Below are positions 1 through 9,993 of a DNA stretch of 64,000 bases, piece by piece. Each line of letters starts with the position of its first letter. Position 1 is the first letter of the stretch. Below the pieces are notes generated by a model. It did no database searches, was not told where the DNA came from, and was given only the letters and a program-made list of their open reading frames with translations. The stretch is from Isochrysis galbana (taxonomy: Eukaryota; Haptophyta; Isochrysidales; Isochrysidaceae): positions 3,029,801 through 3,093,800 of the forward strand of contig CM030931.1 of NCBI GenBank assembly GCA_018136815.1, read 5' to 3'. Both the position numbers and the translations under genes were made by a program.

Positions 1-957
1 GTGGCGCATGGTGCCTCTCCTTGAGATGGGGAGTATCGTCGTAATACTGCGCATACATGTTGTCATCACGATCGTCACCGTCCGCATCCTCATGATGCCT
101 CGCCGATGCGTCGCAGTGCATCTTGCGTGGGCCACAGTCTTCACAGTCGCTTGCAAACGCACATTGATGGAATGCCGAACCTATGCCATGGAATTACATG
201 GTCAGAAGGGGGACACACAGCGGGGATGGGGGGGCGGAACAGAACGGGCCGTGTGCAATAGATTGGGAAATACGCTCACCCTCGCCACCATCGTCACATG
301 TACCGTCGTTGGTGAAGGCGCAGTTGAAGACATCGTTGCGGCAGAGCTCAACGATGCCATCCTCGCACGGTTCGCCAGACGCACGCAGACCACAATCATG
401 GCAATCCGTCCCGAAAACACATGCTGATGTCTTTGCGCCTATCACGAGCAGCCATTGCCCCATGAGTGGGCATAGTCATCCAGTCATCACAATGCGCCTG
501 ATCTTATCATGAGACGTGGCAAGACTGTCGTCCAATGTGAACCCATAATCGTGGGTTTGAGCGCACTCACCGGGTCCGCCATCATCGCACTGGCCGGCAC
601 GGCTGTCCGAGCAGGAGTTGCTGCACAAGAAGATTCCAACCTCCTCCGTCCGTCGCGGTTTGCAATCGGCACAGTCCGTCCCAAGCTTGCAGCGGCCGCT
701 GTCCGAATCTGCCGCAGAAGACGGTGAGCAGGGAAGGCAAGGTGTGGGTGAGTGTTGTGGGGTTGGGGGTGGGGGGGACATGAGAGCCTTGGGTGAGGAT
801 TTTGCGGCTGGGCGGCTGCGCGCCGCTGACCTGGTCCCGAATCGTCGCAAATGCCGTCGCCGCTGAAGCGACACGTTTCGTCACAAAGGCAGTGCGGCTT
901 GTGGCACGACTCGCCAAGGACGCCGAGGGAGCAGAGGGCCAGCGCGAGGCGGCGCAT
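1..957 (-). CDS. Cysteine-rich modular secreted protein (partial, 3' end beyond the window)
   Basis: Four exons can be read on the minus strand: 957-831, 708-571, 423-280 and 180 to the window edge, all with GT-AG introns. Exon 1 begins MRRLALALCSLGVLG, a likely signal peptide, followed by a Cys-rich stretch ending CDDSGPG. Each later exon carries one module of about 46-48 residues with the pattern C-x-(F/L)-G-T-D-C-x-D-C and, in complete modules, a closing CDDGGPG or CDDGGEG. Every intron falls in phase 1, so whole modules can be duplicated without a frame shift. The spacing resembles LNR/Notch-like or other extracellular Cys-rich repeats of protists. The protein is probably exported or on the cell surface; its function is unknown. 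The exon structure is inferred from frame and splice sites, without transcript evidence. Confidence 0.72.
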
Positions 958-2046
958 CGCGGCGGGCGCGCGCGAGAGAGACAGCGAGAGGGGAGGGGGG
1001 GGGGGGGCAGGAGAAAGAGAAAGGGGCGGGGCGGGCGGGGAGGGCGTGATGGGGGGGGGGGGGGGGGGAGGGGGGAAGGTCGCGGTCCGTCGAAAGGGGA
1101 CCCGTTTAGTACATTTTTAGAACGCCACGTAAATTTGTTGTTAGGGGATGAGATGTAGCAATACAGGTCCTGGATCCTGGATATAAACAATATATATACG
1201 CACACGTAACGCGTCATGCAAGGGCAAGGGCGGGTCGTCCCACGTTTAGCGGACATCCTCCTGTGGTCTATCCCTAGATTGGGAAACGTTTTTGTCATGT
1301 GTCATGTTTGTGGTGTAAAGTACCTAGCATCTAAGTATTTGGCCGAAGTTGCAGGCCCCGTCGTCCGGTTCATGGATCGTCTCATCGTCTCGCACCGCGC
1401 CCGGTCTACATAGTACATAGAGCGCTTGGCCGATCCTCGCGATGATGTCCATCATCTCCCCTGCTCTAGGCACCAGATGAAGGTCGGGCGTCCGATAGCG
1501 CGGACGGATCTCGAGGGAATCGCGTGTCATGAGTCATGATCATGAGTCATGAAACGACGGCCCCGAAATAGAAACGACCTTATCGGCCCCGCGGCGCAAC
1601 CGCCAGTTCTGTACTTTAAGAGGGAGACCTCACCCGCGGAGCACCCCATGCACTGTCGCATTCGCGAATCGACACTCGCTATAGCTATAGCTATAGTCGC
1701 TAGAATTCTCTTTCGTTCGTCGTTCGGTATTTATCGTTATAATTCTCTGCGTTCTCTCGTTCTCGGTCAAAAGCTTCGCGTGGACGCCTAAGACCTTGAT
1801 ATCTTCACATTAGACATTAGACATTAGGAGTATGAGAATATTCAGCAAAATCCCAGCAATGTCGCAAGAATCTGGATCCGTACTCCGTACTGCTAGGCGA
1901 CTACTCTCTACTCTCTACTCTTAAAAAGATACGTACCGGAGGGGGCCCGACACTCAGATACGGCGCGGGGGGCCCCGGCCCTGCCCCCCCGGCCCATTAT
2001 AACTTTATAACATCTCGGCGTATATATCACAGTGTACTAGTACTAT
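958..2046. other. Intergenic, low-complexity and repeat debris
   Basis: I see no gene here. Positions about 985-1078 are a G-rich homopurine tract. Around 1082-1100 lies a variant of the dispersed GTCCGTCAAA-type repeat end also seen near 18723, 32769, 47353 and 51965. The remainder is AT-mixed unique sequence. The purine tract could include the promoter of the divergent Cys-rich gene. Confidence 0.4.
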
Positions 2047-2486
2047 ACTTACAGAGAGTCATAGAACTATAAGTTTATACTTGGTTGACCCATGGAGGGG
2101 CACGAGCCCCCCCCTCTCTCCCTCTCCACTCCTCCCCTGCCATGGGGGAGGAACCACCCATCCTCATGGCACGCCTGATGACTTGCCGGGAGGCCACTGC
2201 CCTACTGACCCACTCCCTTCCCCACAGGCTCGCCCCATTCGCCCATCCTGGCATCCTGGCCCCTCGTGACCAGCCCATCGCTCCAACCCCCCCTCCCCCG
2301 CTGGTCGACAGGCAGACAGGTGCAGAGTGGGGGCCCTTGAGGCCGAGGAGCGCCAGCGAGGGAGAGGCAGGGGAGGCCATGGCCCAGTCCCAGCCTCCTC
2401 TGCCCCCAGAGCTGGCCTCCAGGAGCCTCCAGGGCTCGCCAGGGGCAGCTGCAGGCCTGCCGCAGGCGCGCCATCGCGCGTGCCGC

Positions 2487-4064
2487 TGTTGTATTCAGGC
2501 CTCTCGGCGTGAATATTTCGGCATGAGCGCGCTCCTTCTTCGTTATATATCGTCTTCTATGTTCGTCGTGGTCACGCAAGGCGTGCCGATTCGGATTCTC
2601 CGTGGGCTCCAGTCCTGGTTCGCCGATTTTCGTCTCGAAATTCGAAGATTTGAGTTTTTTTTTACCGTTACGGTAATTGTCCACGCGTTTAAGGTAAGAG
2701 ATGCAGGTAACAGAACTGGCCCCCCCCCCTTCTGCAGTTCCCTCCCCTTCTGCAGTTCCCTCCCCCTTCTGCAGTTCCCTCCCCCTTCTGCAGTTCCCTC
2801 CCCCTTCTGCAGTTCCCCTCTTCCCCTCTCTCCATTCCCTGATTTTCTCGGGCCAGGCCGGGAAAAATACGTGAATGTGAGGGAGGATTGGGTCAGCATT
2901 GTGATTCCCCCCTCCGCGGTTTCCCCCCCCTTCCGCAACTCTCCTCCCTCCCCTCTCTCCACTCCCTGATTTTCCCGGGCCAGGCCGGGAAAAATACGTG
3001 AATGTGAGGGAGGATTGGGTCAGTGTTGCGATCTCACCCCCCTCGGCAGTTTCTCCTCCGCTCCTCCCCTCCCCCCCCCTCCGCTCCTCCCCTTCCCCTC
3101 CGCTGTTCCCCCCCCTCCGCCGTTCCCTTCCCCCCCCCTCCGCGCGGTTCCCCCCCCCTCCGCGCGCCGAGACGGCGGCCCTTCCCCCCTCCGCGCGCCG
3201 AGACGGCGGCCCTTCCCCCCCCCTCCGCAGATTTCCTTCCCCTCCTCCGCCGTTCCCCCCCCCTCCGCGCGCCGAGACGGCGGCTCTCTTCCGCGTCCGC
3301 GCGTTGAGGCGCCGTCTTCTCTTCCCTCAACCCCCCCGCGCGAAAGTCCCCCAGCGCGTCCCCCAGCGTCACTCAGCGTCTCCCAGTGTCTCTCAGCGCC
3401 CCCCCCCTGTCCGTCAGCGATGTCCCGCAGCGCGTCTTGCAGCGTCCTTCAGTGTCCTTCTGCGTCCTTCAGCGCTGTCCCGCAGCGCTTCCTTCAGCGT
3501 CCTTCGGCGCTGCCTCGCGAGACTCGAGGCAGGACTCGCGAGGGCACTGGATTTTACTCTGTAGTCCGAGCCGGAGTCCGAATTGTGTTTTGACCCCGAG
3601 CCCTCGTTCTCTCGCTCTCTCTCTCTCTCCTCTTTTTCTGGTGGGCACTCCTGAATCTGCTCACCAGAGGGGGTTCGTTTAACGTATGTTTCCAGCCTGT
3701 TACCGTGAATGTTTGAGTGCAGAGTGTTGGTTTGTGTGGTTTTACCCATTGTATCGCCTGTTGGTGACCTGCAGCCCCTGAGTACCCCCAAGCCCCGAGC
3801 CTTCCGAGTCGTCCTTTCGAGTCTACGAGTCCCTACGAGTCCCAAGTAAGCGGTAACTGCTCGCCGCGCCCTTTCTTACATCCTCCGTCCCTCCGATTCG
3901 CGTTCCGTGCCACTCTCCCGTCCATTCCACATATGCCCGTCATTTGCCCTCCCCGTCCTCCCGATGAGCCCGTTCCGGGCTCCCCGGACGAACCGTGCGC
4001 CGCGCTAGCCGCCGGTGCGCCCTCGCGACTCGTTTCCAAAGAGGAAACGAGCTTCGCTCCGACA
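2487..4064. mobile_element. Probable solo LTR inserted into retroposon copy A
   Basis: This 1578-bp insertion starts TGTTG and ends CGACA, the TG...CA ends typical of LTRs. It is flanked by a 5-bp duplication, GCCGC, at 2482-2486 and 4065-4069. Removing it restores the retroposon sequence seen in copy E. No gag or pol reading frame lies inside. Its 3' part (from about 3995, CGCCGCGCTAGCCGCCGGTG) recurs at 32068 next to a gag gene, which ties it to the LTR-retrotransposon family of this window. The interior is C- and T-rich with tandem repeats. Confidence 0.72.
2728..3060. repeat. Tandem repeats inside the solo LTR
   Basis: About five copies of an 18-bp unit, CCCCTTCTGCAGTTCCCT, lie at 2728-2815. 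They are followed by two copies of a unit of about 125 bp that contains GGGCCAGGCCGGGAAAAATA (starting near 2850 and 2977). Positions 3050-3340 are C-rich, with repeated CGCGCGCCGAGACGGCGGC motifs. Confidence 0.8.
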
Positions 4065-4440
4065 GCCGCAGGAGAGGGGAGAGAGAGCGCGGAGAAGGGG
4101 GTGGGCGGAACGAGAGCTCCGCTCACCGAAAAATAGGTAAGTCCCGCACCTGTTTACAGGATAAGTCGGGGCTGAGGCCGCCGCCCACTCGGAGACACAG
4201 AAGGAAGAGGGGGAATGATCACCGGGGGGAGGCTCGGGCCACCGGACCATATCTAAGCCCATCACCCCTATCGCCTATCCCCCTAGTAGTGCACGGTGGG
4301 AGTCGCCTTATGGCGGGGGGAGAAGGGCCGGGGAAGTGGGGGTGTAGAAAGTTTCCTACGTGAGTAGAAAGTAGAGGGTCCACGGCCGCGTGTGCGGTGA
4401 GATTATTAAAAGGTTTAATTAACTTACAGGGAGTCATAGA

Positions 4441-4915
4441 GGCAGACGATAGACGCCCCCCGCTGTGTTGGGGGCTGTGTTTGGCTGTGTTTCTACGAAA
4501 TGCACACACAGCCTGTGTTTCCTGTTCTTGGAGAAGCCCCGACTGTTTCCCACCTAGGATGCAAATACCAATAAACTTGATTTTTCATATTTATAATCAA
4601 TATCAATACGCGACACTCAATACTCGTCTCCGTCTGGTACTCCGTATGTACTAGATTTTTTACAACGACATCATCCTATCATCCTATTAGTATGTACTCC
4701 TACTATGTACTCGAGTCCCCCCTGCCCCCCCGCCCACCGGCGCCTACCCCCCCCCCTCCCCCTCCTCCCCCCCACCCCCCAATTCGCGCTCCCCCCCCCC
4801 GCCCTCCCCGGCAGTTTGAGCGCCTCTCTACAGACAGGGCAGGACTGGGCTGGGCTGCCGCAGGCTGCTCTCTCGCTTGGGCTGAGCGAGCGAGCGGGGA
4901 GGGGCGCGTGGTGCA
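4441..4915. other. Intergenic upstream of MIS12
   Basis: I see no gene here. A C-rich stretch at about 4730-4815 lies just before the MIS12 start codon and may include its promoter. No TATA-like motif stands out. Confidence 0.35.
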
Positions 4916-6123
4916 ATGCAGCCGGTGCGCGAGGATGCGGTAGCTTTCCTCGGCTTCGAGCCGCTCTCCGTCCTTGACGAGATGCGCAATGCCTTCATCG
5001 ACTGTGCGTGACTTACTCACCTGGAGCGCTGCCGCTGGCGCTGCTCTGCGTTTGCATCTGTGGGATGGGCGGCCGGCGAATCGGGCATGAGTAAGCGGCG
5101 AGGCCGGGAAAGAGAGCTCAGCAGTCGCCCCGCCATCGCAGATGTCCGTGAGAGTGCTGACGGTGTGGAGGCCGCGCTCAACCAGATACCAGAACTTGCT
5201 GGTCTACAGGATGAGATCAAACAGGTGCGTCTTAGGATGCCAGCTGCGGCGAGCGTACGCTGTGCCGTCGAGAGGACAGCTGTGCGGGACTGAACATTAT
5301 GCCGCAACCTCTTTCAGGGAGTCGATCGCTGGGTTATGAAGATGGATCGCGCTGGGGATTCCAGCTTTGACCGGTTCGAGAGCCAGGCACTCAAGGAGAC
5401 CTTTGATATCCCACATGACTTGCAGCTGGTACGACATCATCATGTTTGCATGCCATGCTTGCATGAGCGCTGGACGCAACGCGCAGTCGAATGCGTAAAT
5501 CAGCTGACCGGTTGCGCACCTCGACGTCTCGCAGGTACCATATTCTGATCAGCTCATCCAGCAGAGTGGCGATGACGCTGAGACTGCGGAGCTGTGGCAC
5601 CAGCTGCAGCAACGTGTCGCCCAAAAGCGTCAGCTGAAGCGGAGGCTTGCCGCAGTGCGAAGATTAGAACTTGCATGGGAGGCTCAGCGCGCCAGCTTTG
5701 AGCAGGTCGCAAATCTCTACAAGCCCGAAGGTATGTTGAACCACTTGGCCAATCCTGTAGCTATGTGGATTCGCAAGCACCCGCATGGAACGTTGCAAGA
5801 CCCGTATGAAGCATTGCTACATCCACCCATGCGCAGATGTTGAGGCGATCCTTCAAAAGGCGCGCCATCTGCACGAGACTCTGCGAGCGGGTCTTAGCAC
5901 AGACTGTGCGTTGGCATCGGCTGGCAGGGTGGAGAATGCGATTTTCGACCTTGAGGATGATCGCTCGAAGAACCTACACCACCGTAAGGTGATAAACACG
6001 GTGAGTGTCAACGATTTACAGCGGCTTTCATCAGTGCTCTGCACATAGGAAGGATCTCCATCGAGACGACGCCTCGAGGTTGAATTTCCACGACCACGCG
6101 AGGCTCTCCGGCAACTTACGTGA
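4916..6123 (+). CDS. MIS12: MIS12-like kinetochore protein
   Basis: Six exons joined by GT-AG introns give a 234-residue protein: 4916-5003, 5142-5224, 5318-5428, 5535-5730, 5837-5988 and 6049-6123. The N-terminus (AFLGFEPLSVLDEMRNAF, then IDYVRESADGVEAAL across the first intron) matches the FFGF...DYL region of MIS12. The central FDRFESQALKETFDIPHDL and VPYSD segments match the FDKFELY...IP...L and PYSEED segments of the family. The C-terminal half is helical and coiled. MIS12 is a subunit of the MIS12 complex, which links inner centromere to outer kinetochore. The length is close to the usual 200-280 residues. Exon phases are all consistent. The last exon ends at an in-frame TGA that overlaps a possible splice donor, so a further 3' exon is possible. 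Confidence 0.82.
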
Positions 6124-6570
6124 GTAGTTTGGACTTGCATTGTGGGCGCCACACCCCTTGCTTTGTGGGCGCCACACCTCAAGTTGTTCTGGTGTGGTGT
6201 TGCTCTGAGCGCAGGGAACGCTAGTCGATGTTCTTGAAAAAGTCAATTATCAGCCGCTGTTTCTACTTTGCTCATGATCGGCTGGTCCGGTTGTCTACAG
6301 TCACTAAGATGTGGAATGATGCGCCACGCGCCACTAATTATAAGGCTTTAGCTACTTTTGCTTTATCACTTATCAGTATCAGGCGTTTAGCGTTTAAAAA
6401 CATTTGACATTTGAAGATTCAGGCTACTTCTACTACTGCTAACTATAAAGGACCATGTCCTCACGGTACAGATTCCCGCCAACACCTTTACCTTTACTAC
6501 TATACACTATACCCTATTTATCTATACCCTAGAACACTCACCACCTTTAAGGTGTCGAACACGCGATGAC
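6124..6570. other. Intergenic, no gene seen
   Basis: It contains a short direct repeat (GGGCGCCACAC, near 6146 and 6167) and an AT-richer part at 6320-6550. Nothing coding is visible. Confidence 0.4.
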
Positions 6571-6701
6571 TATGGGCTCGTAGGCAGAGGGCCGTTCGAC
6601 CGAGCCGGCAGCTGACGCGGCCGTAAAAGAGTCGTTGTTGGTTGCGGGCGGGAAAATGTCAGAGAGGGCGACAGCCTGGAACGAATTTCGGCTAACTCTC
6701 A

Positions 6702-7280
6702 TCAAGCCGTTGGAGCGGGCGCACTAGCGCTCGGCTGCGATCGGCGCAAGAAATTCGACGAGTGCCACTCTATGTACAAGGTGATGGAGAGCCTTTGGAG
6801 GGACGAGCTCGACAAGCGGACGGCCGTGTCGCCGTGACGGTGGCCGACGGACCGCGACGGACGCCTCTCGCCTCGGTCGGGCATGTCGGGGGTCATGCGG
6901 AGACAGTGGGGCAGACGCACCGTGCTAGGACGTCTCTTGAAAAACTTTCCACGTCGGAATGGTCGATGTATGTGTGTGACGACGTCGGTCGACAGGCCGG
7001 GCCAGAAGTAGCGGGCGCGAAGGAGATTGATCATACGCGAGACTCCTGGGTGGCCTAAGTAGTCGTGGTAGGCTCGTAGGTAGCGCGCTCGGAGCGCCTT
7101 GGGGACGTAGAGCCGTGGAGAGTTAGGAGAGTCGACCCTGTAGAGTAGGCCCGCGGCAGAGGCGGTCCACTTAGGATCGTTTCTCGCCGAGTCGGAAGTG
7201 ACGGCGCCTGGGAGGGCTTGTTGTGCGTATTCGTCGAGGCGGGTAGCCTCGACGATCTCGCCGAGCGTAGGCGTGCCCAC
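6702..7280 (-). pseudogene. Integrase zinc-binding (H2C2-like) fragment
   Basis: Residues around 75-100 read YHDYLGHPGVSRMINLLRAR followed by YFWPGLSTDV, the H-x3-H start of the integrase_H2C2 domain typical of Ty3/gypsy and related elements. After that the expected CxxC part is altered (THIHRPFRRGK) and the frame runs into unrelated sequence. No integrase catalytic core follows, so this is a broken fragment. Confidence 0.7.
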
Positions 7281-7327
7281 GGCGAGGTAATCGGCCGAGA
7301 TAAAGGCCGTGTCGACGGTGGTCAGTC

Positions 7328-8791
7328 CTAAATCCCGGGACTCCGCCTGTCTGCGTCGGGCGGTGAGGGTCCGGGTGACCGTAGCGACCGTGACAGCGTC
7401 CTGCCTATCCCGGAGGCGGCGGCCAGGAGGTTGGCGAAGATGCCCCGGGTGTCGCAGCCGACAGAGAGCGCCCTCTCGAGGTTCATGGAGAACTTGAGGC
7501 GGTAGCTACCCCAGGCTGCGGCCGCGGTCTCCGTCGAGTCGGACTTGAGGTCTTTGGGGAATTTGAGGCCGCACAGCTGCTCGGTAATGCGGGCCTGGTA
7601 GTTGGGGTTATACTTGGACTTGGACCGGGATTCGAGCCACCTAGGGATATAAGTGGCGGTGAAGAAGACGCGGCAGTGCCACTCTTGGCCGGATCGAGAG
7701 ACCGGACTTTGGAGGACTTGGTGGATATGCTCGAAGTGCGGCGAGTCTCGGTAGAGCGAGGCGACTTGAAAGGCCTCGTAGCCTAGGAGGTTCATCCACT
7801 CGGCGTTGATGATGTCACGCTCGCCGTCCGGGGCGTACCCTGGGTCGGGTGGATGCTCGAGCTTTGGCGCCGACGTCAGCGGTACCGCGCGGAGGCCCAT
7901 GGTCGACAGCGGCGGGGCGCTCGTGTCCTCGCGGCGAGGCGTGAAGTGGGGCCTTGGCGTGAAAGGCACCGGCGGGGTGGGGAGGTCCTCCAGGTACCCG
8001 TAGCCGGGAGCGGGGGTGAAGTCAGCCCGAGAGGAGGAGCGAGGGGCGTAAGGGAGCACCCCTACCGAGGTGCGAGGTGGGGCGACCGCGTGAGGCGCTG
8101 AAGGACGTGCGGTCGATGAAGGGGGCGGTCTCGGCGCCGAAGGGGGTGCCGTCTCCGCTGCAGGCGTCGGGGTGGTAGAAGCCCGCAAGGCCCTGACGTG
8201 GGTGCTGAGGCCCGCTATCATCTCGAGGAGGGCGGCGTGCTCTCGGTCGCGTTTCTCATCGCGAAGTAGTTGGGAGTCGATCGAGGACTGCATGTGGGCG
8301 AGGCGGTCGGCTAAAAAGTCGGCGGCCGAAGGGGACTCGCTTACGTGTTCCCACGCGCTGTCTTCAAGCGGGTGGACTTGGGGGTCGGGCCTCGGGCTGC
8401 CCAAGGTCCCGAGAGAGGTGAGCTCGGTTCGATCGCGGAGTGGATCCACGAGCAGCGGCTCGTCAGACGGAGCGGCGGATGGCGCCGCCGTGTTAGAAGG
8501 ACCTTGCGGAGGCTCGGAGCCGCCGGTTCCGACGAAGTGGACCCCTTGTGGCCCGAAAGAAGTTCCCGCTGTTTCCACGGGCAGAAGTGGAGCGGGATTA
8601 TGGGGTGGCGCGGTCGTAGGCGCCAAGACGGAATTTGTGCTTGTCGAACACGCGATGACTACTGGCTCGTGGGCAGAGGGCCGTTCGATCGAGCCGGCAG
8701 CTGACGCGGCCGTGAAGGAGTCGGAGGTAGTTTCTTGCGGGAATATGTCTGAGAGGTCATAGTAGAAGTCGGGTCTGACAGCTTCTACCAT
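7328..8791 (-). CDS. Gag-like protein of an LTR retrotransposon
   Basis: A 487-codon frame. The N-terminal 200 residues are Pro/Ser/Ala-rich with a short helical stretch near 170-200. The C-terminal region (about residues 330-460) contains QEWHCRVFFTATYIPRWLE and FPKDLKSDSTETAAAAWG, which align with the gag at 29697-30971 (WHCRIFMEEDHLLKW, FPKALASDNVQTAATAW). The frame degenerates after LLAAASG. It is inferred to be the capsid-like part of the element; no zinc knuckle remains. Confidence 0.65.
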   Translation of the reverse strand: MVEAVRPDFYYDLSDIFPQETTSDSFTAASAAGSIERPSAHEPVVIACSTSTNSVLAPTTAPPHNPAPLLPVETAGTSFGPQGVHFVGTGGSEPPQGPSNTAAPSAAPSDEPLLVDPLRDRTELTSLGTLGSPRPDPQVHPLEDSAWEHVSESPSAADFLADRLAHMQSSIDSQLLRDEKRDREHAALLEMIAGLSTHVRALRASTTPTPAAETAPPSAPRPPPSSTARPSAPHAVAPPRTSVGVLPYAPRSSSRADFTPAPGYGYLEDLPTPPVPFTPRPHFTPRREDTSAPPLSTMGLRAVPLTSAPKLEHPPDPGYAPDGERDIINAEWMNLLGYEAFQVASLYRDSPHFEHIHQVLQSPVSRSGQEWHCRVFFTATYIPRWLESRSKSKYNPNYQARITEQLCGLKFPKDLKSDSTETAAAAWGSYRLKFSMNLERALSVGCDTRGIFANLLAAASGIGRTLSRSLRSPGPSPPDADRRSPGI

Positions 8792-9245
8792 CGAGTGAGA
8801 GGGACGAGAAGAGAGACGGAGGTTCGGAGGCTCACAACGCGCGGCGTTGGAGGGTAGGGCCGAGGCTAGCTAGCGAGCTAGAGGAAGAGAGAGAAGGAGA
8901 ATGAGAGCTTCTTAGGTCCAAGGTAGGCACGAGGGACTACAACGCAGGGACTCAAAAAAGGTCCTTCCGTCACACAGACACACACGAACTAAACCAAACA
9001 GGGCGAAAACTAACCACACTCAGGGCGGACTGTCAAGCGTCGGCACCAAGGCAACTCATCGGCGCACAGACACGCGAAACAGAGAAGTCGGAACACCGAG
9101 AGCAGACCTCGCTGTGGAGCTACCGCCGAGATACGAAGAGAAGACGGAAGACTACAACCGGTGCATGAAGAGAAGACGGAAGACAGTCATGGAACGTTTG
9201 ATGACATCGAAAGAAAGTAAGAGAAGGGGTAGAATGTCGCCGACG

Positions 9246-9993
9246 AGACCTTGAGGCTTAAAATAAACCACCGGTTAGAAGTAAAAGTCTGTCATCGTAT
9301 GGAATACGACAGGCAACTAACTATGGAGCTAACTACAGTTAAACATGTTTACTGTTCTATGACCCAAATAACCTGTATAGATATCCCAGCAAGAGCCCAA
9401 ATATCCCTGAAATATCTAGAGATATCTATGTGGAGCAAATCCACCCAAATATCCAAGACAAATATCCGGATACTTGTGCTTACCCCTACTCTCGTGTAGC
9501 GTGTAGCGTCCAACTCGTGCAGGGCGTCTGCAGGGAAGGGGGTGTCGGGAGGCGCGGCCGGCACGCCCGCGTCCGCGGGGGAGGCTGAGAGGGCGGCTGT
9601 CTCGAGGTCGGCGAGCGTGGGGGCGGGAGGCGTGCGGGCGGCCGGGGCCTAGGCCTAGGCGGGGTCCATGTGTGTACTGTGTAGGAGTACTGTGTACTGT
9701 GTGGGGAGAGAGAGATGGAGATGGAGAGCTTGGGCGGCTTGGGGCGCATGCGCGTGGCAGCGAGGGAAAGGGGGGGAGCGTCCCCCCGCGCGGGGGGGGG
9801 GGTGAGTTTTCTTTTCCCCCTTTCTTTCCTTCGGCCTAACTGCGCGCTGCGCGCCCCCTCGCTGCTCCGTCGCCGCTCACTAGAGTCTCTAGCGCAAACT
9901 AAAGCTCGCTGCTCATCAACTGGGAAAAAAACAAAAGCCTCGGCCGAGTCCGTCTTATCTAGCTCCGGCGGGTGCTGCGGCGGGTGCAGCGCG
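9246..9993. other. Intergenic with ATATCC-rich repeat
   Basis: Positions 9355-9480 hold repeated CCAAATATCC motifs like those near 28995-29090 and at the ends of the hAT element (38265-38350, 43790-43890), so this is probably a small non-autonomous element or its remains. A GC-rich stretch at 9500-9660 and a tract rich in pyrimidines near 9800 precede the next gene. Confidence 0.4.

Larger units (their letters stand above)
2066..4421 (+). mobile_element. Non-autonomous retroposon, copy A, split by an LTR insertion
   Basis: The 5' end reads AACTATAAGTTTATACTTGG and the 3' end reads ATTATTAAAAGGTTT. It is flanked by a 19-bp target-site duplication, ACTTACAGRGAGTCATAGA, at 2047-2065 and 4422-4440 with one mismatch. 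The retroposon itself is 2066-2486 plus 4070-4421; the middle is a separate insertion. Long duplications of variable length indicate target-primed reverse transcription, as for LINE-mobilised elements. There is no convincing coding capacity. Copies C, D and E show the same organisation. Confidence 0.85.
6571..9245 (-). mobile_element. LTR-retrotransposon remnant (gag plus integrase fragment)
   Basis: On the minus strand a gag-like frame (8791-7328) is followed directly by an integrase fragment (7280-6702). Protease, reverse transcriptase and RNase H are missing, so the interior is deleted. A short stretch at 6571-6660 duplicates the 8640-8760 gag start, and 6673-6740 matches the other gag (29850-29910) in the opposite orientation, showing rearrangement. 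I could not define LTRs at the ends. Confidence 0.75.

Noticed and set aside
2160-2200. CTGATGA in retroposon copy A as part of a hammerhead ribozyme
   Set aside because: The other copies read CTGATGG, and no GAAA strand with matching stems is present.
2066-3600. Several Pro/Arg-rich open frames of 100-290 codons in both strands of the retroposon and solo LTR
   Set aside because: They translate GC-rich repeat sequence, occur in many frames at once, and differ between copies of the same element.
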